Positions 28,995-40,838 of a stretch of DNA of 64,000 bases are shown here, in pieces. The translations under genes and the position numbers were made by a program. Under the pieces are notes generated by a model, which was not told the origin of the DNA, searched no databases, and worked only from the letters and a program-made list of their open reading frames with translations. Origin of the DNA: Pisolithus tinctorius (Eukaryota; Basidiomycota; Agaricomycetes; Boletales; Pisolithaceae); contig JANFAH010000010.1 of assembly GCA_024663395.1 (NCBI GenBank), positions 992,001 through 1,056,000 of the forward strand, read 5' to 3'. The first letter of the stretch is position 1; every line of letters begins with the position of its first letter.

Positions 28995-29720
28995 GGCAAT
29001 GATGGGACATCCCACCCCCCATTTTTGGAGGCCAGTGGGAGGTCCCATGATAGCTTCAGAGGCTTCCATGGGACATCCCAACCCCCTTTCTATAGACAGT
29101 GGGATGTCCCATGATGGCTTTGGAGGCTACTGTGGGACATCCCACCCTCCTCTCTGGAGGCCAGTGGGATGTCCCATGCTAGCTTTGGAGGCTACCATGG
29201 GACATCCCAACCCCCTTTCCATAGACAGTGGGATGTCCCATGATAGCTTTGGAGGCTACTGTGGGACATCCCACCCCCCCTTCCATAGGCTGGTGGGATG
29301 TCCCATGATAGCTTCAGAGGCTACTGTGGGACATCCCACCCCCCTTCCAGATGCCAGTGGGATGTCCCATGATAGCTTCAGAGGCTACTGTGGGACATCC
29401 CACCCTCCTCTCTGGAGGCCAGTGGGATGTCCCATGCTAGCTTTGGAGGCTACTATGGGACATCCCAACCCCCTTTCTATAGACAGTGGGATGTCCCATG
29501 ATAGCTTTGGAGGCTACTGTGGGACATCCCACCCCCCTCTCTGGAGGCCAGTGGGATGTCCCATGATAGCTTTGGAGGATACTGTGGGATGTCCCACCCC
29601 CCCTTCCATAGGCCAATGGGATGTCCCATGGTAGCTTTGGAAGCTACTGTGGGACATCCCACTCCCCCCTCTGAAGGCCAGTTGGACATTCCACCCCTCT
29701 CCATAGAGGCCAGTAGGATG
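28995..29720 (-). repeat. Palindromic minisatellite, right array (about 11 units, ~62-66 bp)
   Basis: Units contain TGGGATGTCCCA, GATAGCTTTGGAGGCTACTG and TGGGACATCCCA with a C-rich spacer (CCCCCCTTCCATAGGCCAG). The spacer is the reverse complement type of the left array, so this array is inverted relative to 15355-15775. It lies on the outer side of the terminal repeat at 27961, mirroring the left arrangement. Confidence 0.85.
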
Positions 29721-31400
29721 TCCATGTACTATATGTCAGAACACCAAAATGCTCTCAAATCAATTTTGTGGCAGCTTCAAGTCAACCAGATCCACCATGC
29801 AGGGCTGTATTGACATATTGCACAGGTAATGTTATCTAATTTTTATACTAACTCACAGAGCACAGTGAAGGGCCAATGTAGCAGATTAAATGGGGGCAAA
29901 TTGTGCAGCTGCAAATGATAACAACATGATGGGTCTGATAAAAGATAGACCTGTTTTAGTAGCAATGCAGGTAGATTAATTCTCAACACAAAAATAGGCT
30001 CTTAGAAAAAGCATTGAACAACAATGTTTATAGGGAAAAGTCAATGAGAGAACCCAGACAAGACCAAAATAAATCCAGAAGTCAACCTCTGCAGCTCTAC
30101 ACTGCTTGCATGTAACATAGAACTGTAGTATCCTGATGATGATAACAACACCTGATTAGTAAGCAAGAGATGTTGCCCAAGTCCCTTTAATCTGAGGTAC
30201 TGCTAACCTTGCCTCAACACCACTTTCAATCCTTGCTTTCCAACCTTGCCACCCCCCTCACCATGTGGAAAAACCCTATCTGTCAAAACTTGAAGGAAAT
30301 TGACTTTTGAGTGTTTTTAGTCCTCTCAAAATTCAGGCTATTTACCCATTATTTTGAGATAATCATTTCAATTCCATTTGAATTCCATTGAGTTCCCTCA
30401 ACTCACCAGGGAAAAACAATCACTTGATCACAGTAATCAAATATAGATAAGGTACACAGGAGACCAGGCAGCAGAACTCACCAGAGCCCCTGGCCATTGG
30501 ACACAGTGACACTAGGAGAGTTGTCAGTCAGTGATCACCACATCAACACTTGCTTAATGTCACCATATCCCCTCCTCATTGCTGGAGGCTCCTTTATCTG
30601 TAGGTGTGGCCTCTAAGCTTCACCTCAAATGTCCTTTGACCTAACTCTCTGCAGCCCAAACTCTTCAAACAAGCATACAGTATTTTGAGTAGATGCATCT
30701 TCCCTGTAGAATGTCAATCAGTAGAAAATTCATTGGTAGATCAAGTGAGCAGCAATATGGCAGTGTGGCCACAGGAGGTAACAAAATAACAGTCAAGCAG
30801 ACAAATGCTCTTGCATTCAAAATGACAGAGAACTGAGAGATTTGATTCACTCACTGCTCACCCTATCATGGAAAAACAAACATGTATTTCTAAAGAAAAT
30901 ACTGAGGAGACTAATAATCTAAGTAATCCTCAGGAAATTCGTCCTCATACTGTGCAGCACTACCTCTGTCAACCCATTGCTGTGCTGTAGGCTGGGCTGG
31001 GGGGTAGTAGTCAGAGATATATGGAGCATCATGGTAAACATGATGGTCAGGGCGAGATGGTATGCGATACGTCTGACAGGACGGAGGGAAACACCCCGAA
31101 CCGCGGCGGGCAGGCAGGTAATACCTATAGAGAAGCTAAACTAAATGTGACAATGAAGGATCAAGTCACAAACATTGTAGGGAATATCGGAGGGGCCAGG
31201 ATCATGATAGTTGGCACAGGTCATAACGAGGGTCCTGTGGGACATCCTATTGGTCTCCTTCAAGAAGCAGAATGCCTGGGTTACTCACCTCATAACGCCG
31301 AGATGGTGGAAACTGCTGAGAAGGGCCAGGGTCCTGCAGGTGCGAACGGCTTGGGACAGCATCACGATGCAGATCCTGTGCAGTCCTCCATTAGTCTTTT
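29721..31400. other. Unassigned stretch
   Basis: No gene recognised. AT-rich to about 30900, then CpG becomes more frequent from about 31020, where sequence of the minus-strand gene Y locus seems to start. No clear coding frame could be followed through 31020-31400. Confidence 0.35.
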
Positions 31401-31419
31401 AATCAACTGGTATGTCCGG

Positions 31420-34167
31420 ACCTCACCCCATAGCACCAAGCCAGCAAGGGGTGCTCAGATTGACCGGGCTCTCGAGTGTTCTCACGGCTTGTGTGTGCTG
31501 GTGGGTCACGAAGTGCATCCTGTGCATGTCGCCTGTTAGTTTCAACCAAAATGCAGCAGGGTAAATCACTACACCACGGTCGCCAGCGATGGGGTGTGCA
31601 TCCCTGCCTTCATCATGCAGGGGCATTTGGTGGTCAGAGCGTGAAGCCTTGGGGAGCATTAGTGGACAACAGAGGTTGAGTGGATTGACTCACCTCACGA
31701 GGAACTGTGTCATTATCTGTCACCTCCACATGAGGCTGCTTGCACGATGGAAATGGGATTCCGCTCTGTGCATGATGTGCTGCCATACCTGGATCCTCTT
31801 CTTTGCAGGACTTCTGCCACTCAGGATTGTCAGACACCTTGCGCAAAACCATGCCATCAGGAGCCTTGACCAGTGCGATCTCTCCCTTTAATGGGTGTAC
31901 ATCCCTTATGCTGATGACATCTGCAAAAACAGTCAGTGATGAGTTAGACAAAAAATGTACACAATACCTTCATTCCAGGGTTTGATTTCGACCTCTGGCA
32001 CACCATCCAGACAATCATTTTTCTCATCATCATCATCATCATCAGATTGTCCATCATACATCGAGCCTAGCTTTCTCTGCAGATAAGGTACCCCAAGTTG
32101 GCAGAGAGCGTCAGCTTTGAGTTTCTTGTGCTCAAAACCAGGCCCGGTGGAGGCACCCCAAGCAGCCAGTTGATTATGACGAGAGAGTTCCTCCTAACAA
32201 ACTCAAGAAGCTGCTGCCAAATGATTTTCTGGGGATCACCAACTTCGACCCCACAGGTCGCTTATGGGAAGACACTTAGAAGAGAATATACAGAATACCA
32301 GAAATACATACTGCATAGATCTTGGAGCGCCGTTATCAACTTCTCCTTCATCATAGATCCAAATACCCAGCGGTTGCGATCTCTTGGTATCTCCTTCATT
32401 CGACAATGCAACTCCAATGCCAGAGCTGAACTGGCAGAAGCACTCGTCCTTAATAACCCAGCCTCAGTACCATTACCATCCCTGAGACACCTAATTGCAA
32501 TGAGTCCGAGTAAGATATGTGTAACATCACTTACTTAAATATTGCGGTGTACTTGTCCATAAGTCCCTGAACATCAATGGCATGATCATTGATGTACTTT
32601 GTATGATATCAGAACCACCAAATATGCCAGAGGTCTGGCGTCCTGCAGGGTCTTGTCCAACATACATCACAACTCCAGCAATTTCGATGTCTTCAAGAGT
32701 CGACCACACTTCAGCCTGCTCGACAGGTAAGATCTGCCACCCACCCACCCACTTACAACCACTTACCAATCCGGAGAACTGCGTCTTCACGTTGTGGACT
32801 CTGACTGCGATGGACTTGACTGATTTGTTAGCGGGCACTGCTGAGGAGCTCTCACTCCATTCATAAATGGCCTTCAACTTCTCCTTTCTTGCTGCGGTGT
32901 CGTCTTTGGGGATATCTTTCATGAGTTGATTGTACTCCTGCCGTAATGATATTGTTGACCATGTTTCGGTCGGCTGGGAAGAATGTTATAAAAGAGTATG
33001 TGACAAGGGCATGCATACCACCATCAGGTTTCGGTTGGGTGGCCCAATACCACAAGTGGAAGAGGTTGGCCTCGTTGAGCTTCAGTGTGAGATGGTTTGA
33101 CACTGAGCCCAGCAGCGACAAGGATGTCACAAGGAGACTTGCCTGTGTCGACGTCCAAGTTCTTCTGCTTTTGCCTTGACTTCGGTTGCGAAGTCACATA
33201 TCTCATCGAGAGCGGCATGGGACAAGTTCCCAGTCTTCCTAAATTTCACATTCCGGGCATGTTCATGATCATCCTGACTCACTATATCACTGTCATCAAC
33301 ATCCATAGCCCTACTTTTGCCCTTGCTTTTAGGTTTGTGTTCCACATGGCGACCAGGACGATGTGGGGGAAACTCATCCTCAGCATCAGAACTGGAGTCT
33401 TCAGCTGGTGGCAAAGATGGAGGAAGTGATGATTCAGAATCATCCTGATCTACTATGAACACATCAATATTGGAAGAGAATGCATTGCAGTGCGACAAAA
33501 GACACATCAAAGGATAACAAAGTGTCTAGAAAAGAAGTGAAAATGACACAGGACACTTGGCGACTCTCATGAGGATCCAAAGTGCCTAGCTTTAGACCAT
33601 TGGGCACCGAACCCACAGTCAGATGAGAGAAGGGGGGGGCACCAAACCCCGGAGTCAAGGATATAACAATGCAACATCTACAGAACTGTGAGAGAACAAG
33701 AAAAATATTCAAAAAAAAACGAACCTTCATCGTCTGGAAGTTGACTAGCCCCATCATCAGGACGTTGACTGCCCTCGTCAGCAGGAATGTTGACCTCAAC
33801 CTCCTCAGCCTCAGCCTCAGCCTCACCAGTATCCTCCTCCATCGGAGCGCCCTCGACCTGGTCTTCCTGCAAGATCGGGGTAGTAGAATTTTGGGAGGAC
33901 ACAGAAACACTAGGAGTGAGTGATCTCCTCCTGTCACAGGAGACCGAACATATGTTCTTCCCATCCTTCAGGTGGTTGCACCATGTGCCGGGGCTTGGGC
34001 TTGTCTGTTTTGATCTGTGAAGGCAGGGGTCAGATGGGATCGACGGTGACAAGATAACTTACCTCTGGTGGAGGAGCCATCTTGGTGGTGGGGATTTTGC
34101 GGTTTCGAAGAACCTGGGTGTGCAAATCCATAGAGTCATCCACGACTTGGTCAACACTTTTCGGCAT
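31420..34167 (-). pseudogene. Gene Y: decayed multi-exon gene of unknown function
   Basis: Likely ATG at 34165-34167 (MPKSVDQVVDDSMDLH), with a splice after MAPPPE (GTAAGT). Following exons encode IKTDKPKPRHMVQPPEGWEE, an acidic stretch (APMEEDTGEAEAEAEEVEV), a Ser/Asp-rich and Lys-rich part (DHEHARNVKFRKTGNL), then after more introns EVWSTLEDIEIAGVVMYVGQ and DPAGRQTSGIFGGSDIIQ. Further downstream are VPEVEIKPWNEG and a block after 31951. A short intron (GTAAGTGG...GGCAG) is visible near 32735-32767. Several stops fall in expected coding sequence. I recognise no domain. It resembles uncharacterised repeated basidiomycete proteins only by general impression. Exon ends beyond those stated are uncertain. 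Confidence 0.45.
33596..33652 (+). repeat. Two CACCRAA-loop hairpins
   Basis: TGGG-CACCGAA-CCCA and GGGG-CACCAAA-CCCC lie about 40 bp apart in an intron-like part of gene Y. They share the loop of the hairpin cassettes at 36-38 kb and 57-58 kb, with shorter stems. Confidence 0.45.
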
Positions 34168-34439
34168 GTGAGGCATGTCAAGAACAATGGGGGAGGAGGG
34201 GAAAAGCGGTCAGATGAGGTATTTAAGTAAAGCCATGCCTTACCTGACATAAAAAAACCCATGGAGTTATTCGGTAAAATGGCGACTTGTTGCGATGGAA
34301 TAATGACGCTTGCGGTTATTACATGAGTAGCAAGTGGAACAAAAGGAAAATATCAGAAAAGAAGTTGGTGTCATGCTGTATCGTGATAAGTACCAGGTGG
34401 AACAAACCATAAGGAATATGCAATAATCAATACAGAGAG

Positions 34440-34995
34440 TACATACCACTTCATAATAACATATGCATGCAATGGTAGTGAACAGAGACTTGAACAATTC
34501 GGACTCTGTTCATGCGGGTCTCGTGCATGCAATCGAAAAATGAACCTGCACAACAAACCCTTGAAGGACCAAACCCCCCCCCAAGAACGAACTGTGGTGA
34601 ATGCCGAGACAGGGGAAGGAGCTGAATGGAAGATGTAATAACGAAAACAGGAGGAAATACATTGCTAATAAGCAGAGACTCGAACCCCTGAAGGCCCAAA
34701 ATGGAGGGAACACGTACCACTTGGTAATGGAATATGTGTGCAATGGTGGTAAACAGAGAGCCTCGGAAGATGAGCTCTGTTCATGTGGGTTTCATGCGTG
34801 CGATCGACATCGAAACATCGGTAAATGCCGGAACAGCAAGAGAACAGTAAGGAAGAAGCAATAACCAAGACAGAAGGAATATGTACCACTTAGTAATATG
34901 ATACACATGCGACGATGGTGAATGGAAAGGCTTGGATGATGCCATGACTCTGTTCCCGAGGGTCTCATAGACACAATCGACGAGAACCTTCGAAG
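34440..34995. repeat. Degenerate tandem repeat (about 3 units)
   Basis: A module of about 100 bp recurs near 34445, 34710 and 34885: TACCACTTxxTAATA, then TGCAATGGTxGTxAACAGAGA, then CTCTGTTCatGxGGgT, then ATxCAATCGA. Copies are about 70-75% alike by eye and are separated by variable spacers. No coding role seen. Confidence 0.5.
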
Positions 34996-36049
34996 GCTCC
35001 AAACCCCCAAGGGCGCCAAGCCCTCAACTCTTGTGGACAACCGCACCAAACGGTAGGGGCAAGAACAGATGCAGGTCAGTAACAACACGTACATGATGAA
35101 AGGGTCCCAATCTTGAAACCTTTGTATTTGTGATATCTCCACTTACCTGCACCAGGTAGAAAATCTGTTAGTAGTCGTGTTGTTGGTTACACTTGAGCCA
35201 AATAAAAAATAAAAAAGCAAAGCTTTATACAAAACAGGTATGTTTACAGGGTCACTGTGAAAAATACTCCGGTCGAAGTATGCCAACACTCACCCGCCAG
35301 GGATGGATCACTTGGTTCCACGTCCGGATGTCTGTGGACGAGAACAGTGGCAGAGTCAGGGGTGTCGGCAGATGTCAGATGTATTGATACGGGGGGAGTG
35401 GGGACCTCCACGCTGATGGGGGAAAAGGGGAGGAAAGGGACCACAGCGGTGCCCTCCTGACAGGATGACAATGTTGAGGGAGCCAAACTCGACAGAAATG
35501 ATGGTGCTATGGGAGATGATTACTGTCAAGGAACAAAAGTCTTGGAGAAAGCGCCCACCTTCATGCTGGGATCTCGAAAGTAAGATGTCAGCAAGGGTGG
35601 CAGCATCGACTGCTGCTCAATTTGAGATGCAAAACAATAGTGATTAGAGTGCCTGCATAACCCTTGAACGTTAGCTATCAGACAGTGGTTAGAAAATCAC
35701 TGCACTTAGGTTGATGGTGCTTATGCTTCACCCATTATCAAGTGAGGGTGGCTGGCACATAGTGAGACGAGGAATGGAAGGGAGAGGGAAAGAAACACAG
35801 ACAATATTGTAAGTTGATAGGCAGATCTCCAACAGAAGGTTCTTCTTCCCCATTTGTTAGCAGCCATGGAATAACACGTAGGATCCGCCTCGGTGAATCC
35901 TGCATGCACAGTCTGTAGGAATGTTGTAATTGCACTCTCATTAAACGGATCATTGTATGCCCCAGGTAAAGAATATAACTAACGGAATAGATGCAAAGGC
36001 TAAACACTTACTCATTCGCGGCTCACCATGACAGGAAGCGGAGACAACA
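34996..36049. other. Unassigned stretch with one partial hairpin cassette
   Basis: A truncated cassette copy lies near 34985-35060 (CCTTCGAAGGCTCCAAAC, then AGGGC-GCCAA-GCCCT). A minus-strand Ser/Thr/Pro-rich ORF at 35244-35486 is possible but unsupported. Nothing else recognised. Confidence 0.35.
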
Positions 36050-37040
36050 CTAGGAAGGACAGGGAAGACTTAATTAGCATCCCTACACAGGAGTAATCAG
36101 GGATCAGGAACTGAGGAAACAAGTGAGCCTCAAACTCACCAGCTTGTAAAATGAACGGAATATCCTTGGGAAACGAAAAGGTAGAGTTTAGGGTATATCC
36201 ATACCAAGATGACTTTCGAAGGCTCCAAGCCTTTGAGAGCTGCCAAGGGCACCAAGCCCCTGGCCCTTGGTAGGGGACGCACCAAACGTTCCCCTGGCAT
36301 AATAGATGTCGAAGAGAACGTACCATTGACCATGAAAGTAAGAAAGCAAACAAGATAAACCTGATTAGCATCTCCACACAAAGGCGGTTGGAGATCAGCG
36401 AAGGAAGGGAGATGCAAGCCTCGAACTCACCAGTGGGCAAATTGAAAAGACTCTAGTATTGGAAGGAGAAGATGGAACTGGGGGTAGCCACAGCAAACCA
36501 TCGGCCTTAATAGATAATGGAGAGAATGCTGCATTAACCAGGAAAGTAAGAAAGCGAGCAAGAGAAACCTGATTAGTGTCCCTATACAAAGATGATCGGA
36601 GATCAGCGAAGGAAGGGGGAGATGCAAGCCTCGAACTCACCAGCGGGAAAAGTGAACGGAGTCTTGTCTCAGATGGACAAGGCGGAGCTGGGGGTAGCCA
36701 CAGAAAACCATCGGCCTTGATAGATAATGGAGAGAATGCTGCCTTAACCAGGAAAGTAAGAAAGTGAGCAAGAGAAACCCGATTAGTGTCCCTATACAAA
36801 GATGATTGGAGATCAGCTAAGGAAGGGAGACGCAAACCTTGAACTCACCAACGGGCAAAGTGAATGAAGTCTTGTCTCAGAAGAAGGCGGAGATGGAGGC
36901 AGCCAAGGAGAAATGTCGGCCTTAACAGGTGATGGAGAGAATGTAGCATTGATCAGGAAGTTTGAGAAAGTGAAGAGAAACTTGATTAACGTCTAGGGGA
37001 GATGCAAGCCTCGAACTCACCAGTGGGTAACATGAACAGC
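36050..37040. repeat. Tandem repeat array with ~205-bp period
   Basis: The marker GATGCAAGCCTCGAACTCACC recurs, in variants, near 36125, 36410, 36622, 36828 and 37003. Between copies lie AAxCATCGGCCTTxAtAGAT, AATGGAGAGAATG and GAGAAACxxGATTAGTGTCC. The three central units (36388-36990) are closest to each other. No coding role seen. It lies upstream of ORF-X copy 1. Confidence 0.7.
36213..36300 (+). repeat. Hairpin cassette copy (three stem-loops)
   Basis: H1: CTTTCGAAGGCT-CCA-AGCCTTTGAGAG (two G-U type pairs, otherwise paired). H2: GGGC-ACCAA-GCCC. H3: GACGC-ACCAA-ACGTTC, imperfect. Same order and loops as the copy at 37190-37271. The cassette falls within the tandem repeat region. Confidence 0.65.
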
Positions 37041-37099
37041 TGAGTCTCCTTTGGGAAGTAAAAGATGGACTCCAGGGTAGCCAAGGAAAGCTGGCAGTC

Positions 37100-37273
37100 T
37101 TCAACGCCCCGAGTTGCACTATACGAAGTAGCGCCTCCATGAGATGGAGTCTCGTCCGCATGACCAACAGCCAATCCATACCAAGATGACTCTCGAAGGC
37201 TCCAAGCCTTCGAGAGCCGTCAAGGGCACCAAGCCCCTGACACTTGGTAGGGGACGCACCAAGCGTTCCCCTG
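37100..37273 (+). repeat. Hairpin cassette, forward copy
   Basis: A 5' part (37100-37176) includes the stem CTCCAT-GAG-ATGGAG. It is followed by H1 CTCTCGAAGGCT-CCA-AGCCTTCGAGAG (37190-37216, 12 perfect pairs), H2 GGGC-ACCAA-GCCC (37224-37236) and H3 GGGGACGC-ACCAA-GCGT(T)CCCC (37250-37271, one bulge). All three loops contain CCAA. The whole unit recurs inverted at 37755-37945. Confidence 0.75.
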
Positions 37274-37754
37274 GCGAAGGATTAACGACGAGAGTGGAGA
37301 GTGGAAAGTGGAGAAGGGAAACAAGTGTGTGAACATGTCAACATTGTGTATGTTTGGTTACTAAGTACACACCTATGACAATTAATTTGTTGGTATTTCC
37401 TCCAGGACTCTGGTTTGAATTGAACACAGGGGCATTACAACATATGTTATATATTAGGTTAAGGCACCAATTAGCCTGCCCAGCATGCGTAACCTGACTG
37501 CATACCGGCGGCATCACAACGTTGCCCACAGCACCGCCACCACCAAATAGTCCGTGCACACCGCCAGCAAATTTCTCATGCTAAGTCAGCTCTGACTTAA
37601 TGCAGTAATGATCACGTGCTCACTGCACTTGTCGCACTTCTTTTGCAAGCCCTTCAAACGATCCATGCATCTTAATCCACGACCGCCTTCACGCTATTGC
37701 CTCAGGTGAGTTTCTTCTTTATTCCTCTTTCTTTTTATCAATTCGTGTTGTGGA

Positions 37755-37945
37755 GAGGAACATTTGGCATGTTCCTCCGCCAGGATTCGAAGGGTTTGGT
37801 GCCCTTCGAGCGCTGAGATAGGTTTGGTGCCTATCTCAGTAAACTTGGCATGCTTGTGGTACCAGTTGCATGGACGAGACTCCATTTCGTGGAGGCGCTA
37901 CGTTGCATAGCACAACTCGGGGCATTGAAGACTGTGTGCCTGGCA
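37755..37945 (-). repeat. Hairpin cassette, inverted copy
   Basis: Three perfect stem-loops: GAGGAACAT-TTGGC-ATGTTCCTC (37755-37777), TCGAAGGG-TTTGGTG-CCCTTCGA (37787-37809), CTGAGATAGG-TTTGGTG-CCTATCTCAG (37813-37839). On the minus strand the loops read CACCAAA or GCCAA. The rest (37866-37943) is the reverse complement of 37100-37176. Stem sequences differ from the forward copy, yet pairing is complete. Confidence 0.75.
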
Positions 37946-38285
37946 TCTGTGCATGAAATCTTCACTGGGTGCAAGGTTCTATATACCATGTAGGTGCGTG
38001 ATCCACTTTTTTTTCTCATTTATCTCCCCCTTGACGGTCTCACAGATATCAGCAACACTAGTGTTGTCAGAGGAACATTGGATGATGTGACTCCACGTCA
38101 TGGGCTGGTACTCCAACTCAGTGCCAGGGTGTGCTTCAACAATTCTACTATAGCCATATTGCTTTATTTAACTCCTCCCCCCTTTGAATGCCTCTTATCT
38201 CCTGGGTACGTTTTTATTGACCCTGTGGTGGAATCCATACTAAGACGCTACATATTTCAGTTCTTATTTCATTTATAGGATCGAT

Positions 38286-40588
38286 ATGCCTCAAGAACAT
38301 GCTCAACAGGTCATAGCAGCAACCCAACCAGGCGATGGTGCACTCTATTATTTAACCTAATGTGGCTCATAACCAATGCATTCTCTTTCAGGGAATTATG
38401 GTGCCTTTGACGCACGTGTTCTCACGAAATATAATGACCACTGGATCACCTCTCCTAATGCCGACTTCGTTCCCGAACCGTTTCTCTTCGAGAGGAAGAC
38501 AATCATGCTCTGCCACGATGGCTGATTCGGCCACATTGACTGTTTCCAGTGGCCTCAACTATATGCCAAGCGTTATATGTGGGCCGGATGTATCCCTCGA
38601 CATGCAGTCTATCGGGATGACCCGATGTGGTCTTGGATGTGGTGGAACATCAGGAATGTGCCGGAAGACTTCACCTTGGAGAGAGGATCGGCGTTTAGGG
38701 TTGGTAGGGTTCATCCGGACAAGTGGAAGCATTTAGAGATCTTGTATAAACGACTAGAAGAACAGGCGAAGAACTGGCCACCAAAGAACCCTGACAATGA
38801 GGGACCTCTCCGGGTGCACATATGGATTAGGCAATGTCAAAGGTCTCTCATGCGTCTGAAGGTATGATATCTCGTTGTCTGATATTTCAATAGTTGACAA
38901 TTCCGTAGCAACTCCCATTCACCTTCTGTGATACGGTGGTCCTAGTCGTGCTCTTCCAACGTCTTTGTCTGGATATTTACGCTATGGTAGACTCCCTTGA
39001 GATAAAAATTACCCCCCCTTCTGGCCCATTTTTTAATGCAAAACAGTGTTGGATGGGTGCATTTACCACAGATCCTGATGTCTGCGAGTGACTTTTTGAA
39101 GCACACATCCCCATATGGTTAGTCTGGAAGCTGGAGTTAGTGCCAAAGGATATGAAGATACATTGTGAGGTCGACATTACATGCCCAGAAGGCATTATCA
39201 CTACCCCAGATGAATTCGAGGTCGGCCAAATGCTCAAGTGGAACGCTAGGTGGTATTACCCTGGCGATCCTATGCATGTCCACATCCATGAAGCTCCAGT
39301 AGTGGGTCTTGAGCAATTTGTGGCACCCTGGCCAGAACCAAGTCCTGTGGTGTCGACTCCCACAACCTCCGGCTCAATGGCCTTGAATACCATGAGTTCC
39401 AGCATGCCTGGCTCCACCTCAGGAGTTGTCAGAATGGATAGGGCTAAACATCGCAGCGGTCCTTGTGGGTGTTTCGTTACTGATCGAGATCTTTACACTT
39501 ACAACTATCTGCTCAGATAATTCTGCAGGTTCAAAGAAGGCCAAGACTTCCACCACTCTGAACGTCGACTTGCCACAGGATTTTGATGATCCTGCCTTCC
39601 CCGCTCACATTTACTCATGGCACACTGCGCTTACTGACATCAACAAGGACCCCAAGAGAATTTGTGCCAGTGTGCCCAAAATCATGTATTTTTTCCCTCA
39701 CCCCGCACTATTTATGAGAGGCGAGTCCTCGGAGCGGAGGCAGAGGTACCTCCGGAATTGGTTGGTGGCCTGAGCAGGTTGGATCACGCTACTCACTGCT
39801 TCGGATGTGTCCCCTGTCATTCCCCATTTGTGGCATGATTATCTTAACACAATTCCCGACTGCATTTCGATCAGTTTTTCTGGGAACCAAATATGTGAAG
39901 CTGCTGATATCTTTGGTCCGGAGTTTGTGAAGGTTCAGCATGATGTACCGAGTCATGTGCAGTTCCGTGACATTACAATTGGTCTCACAGACCTCGCTAC
40001 CATCGACTCGGCAACAAAGGGCAAGATTCTCTGGGACCTGTACAAGCATAATTTCCGCTTCGAGCTGGTTGCCTTGGACCGTCTGCTGGTGCCTGCCCTC
40101 TGGTCAAATGTGGAATCTGAGTGGCTGGACCAAGTCCATCAGGTAAGTTTTTGCCTTGCACCTCAAAAGAATCCATTTACTAAATTTTTATGCAGATCTT
40201 CCCGGGAGATTCAGAGCTTACCATGTTCGCTGAACCCTTCCCGGTTAAGGATCAAGGCCTGGCCTCACTAGAACCCCAAACGAAGCTGGAATATGTCAAG
40301 AGGTTCTGGATGCTGCTCACTTCGTGGCCAGGGTTTCTGCCGGATTTGGGAACCTCACTTCCATCGTCAGCCTCACCGGCGCGTGTTTGGGCAGTGGAAA
40401 AATGGCTTGCATTATTTTACGTGCAGTCATTCTTCAATAACTTCGGTCGTTTGCCTATCATCCTCCATCTTATTCCGAAAAATCCTCACAGTATTTATGG
40501 CTTGGGCAATAACCACTTAATCCCATCATCATCTGCATTATCATCTGCATCATCGTCCGCACTTCCCCCCCGTCCCCCACAAGCATAA
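38286..40588 (+). pseudogene. ORF-X copy 1: uncharacterised five-exon gene linked to a KDZ transposase
   Basis: Predicted exons: 38286-38337, 38392-38861, 38909-~39463, 39529-40142 and 40196-40588, all with GT/AG introns of about 50-65 nt. The protein starts MPQEHAQQVIAATQPGD. It is rich in Trp/Tyr (FGHIDCFQWPQLYAKRY, DPMWSWMWWNIRN, GSAFRVGRVHPDKW), has WHTALTDINKDPKRICAS in the middle, and ends in a Ser/Ala/Pro tail. TGA replaces an expected codon three times: before FGHID, before LFEAHIP and before AGWITLL. The first matches Trp in copy 2. I recognise no catalytic motif or membrane segment. KDZ-2 follows about 250 bp downstream in the same direction. Function unknown. Confidence 0.7.
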
Positions 40589-40838
40589 TTACGTGGCTAT
40601 GTACTTGTAGTTACCGTAAAATCTGCATCCATTTCACCCCTCGTCTGTGTCATTGTTCTCGCCTATCGTGTATCAAAAGGTCAGCTTTCATCTATCACTG
40701 CCAGCTAACCAGATGTGCTTGTGGTGGCTTGGTGTTGACGACCAGTGGACTAGAATTAGGTGTTCTGGTCACAGTCCTCCAACTTGGTGTTGTTGGATTG
40801 TCATCTCTCCCTGGCTAGAGAACTGATCAACATTCCAG

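Noticed and set aside
28995..29720. CRISPR-like array
   Set aside because: Units are directly tandem with no unique spacers, each unit is itself an inverted repeat, and the DNA is eukaryotic.
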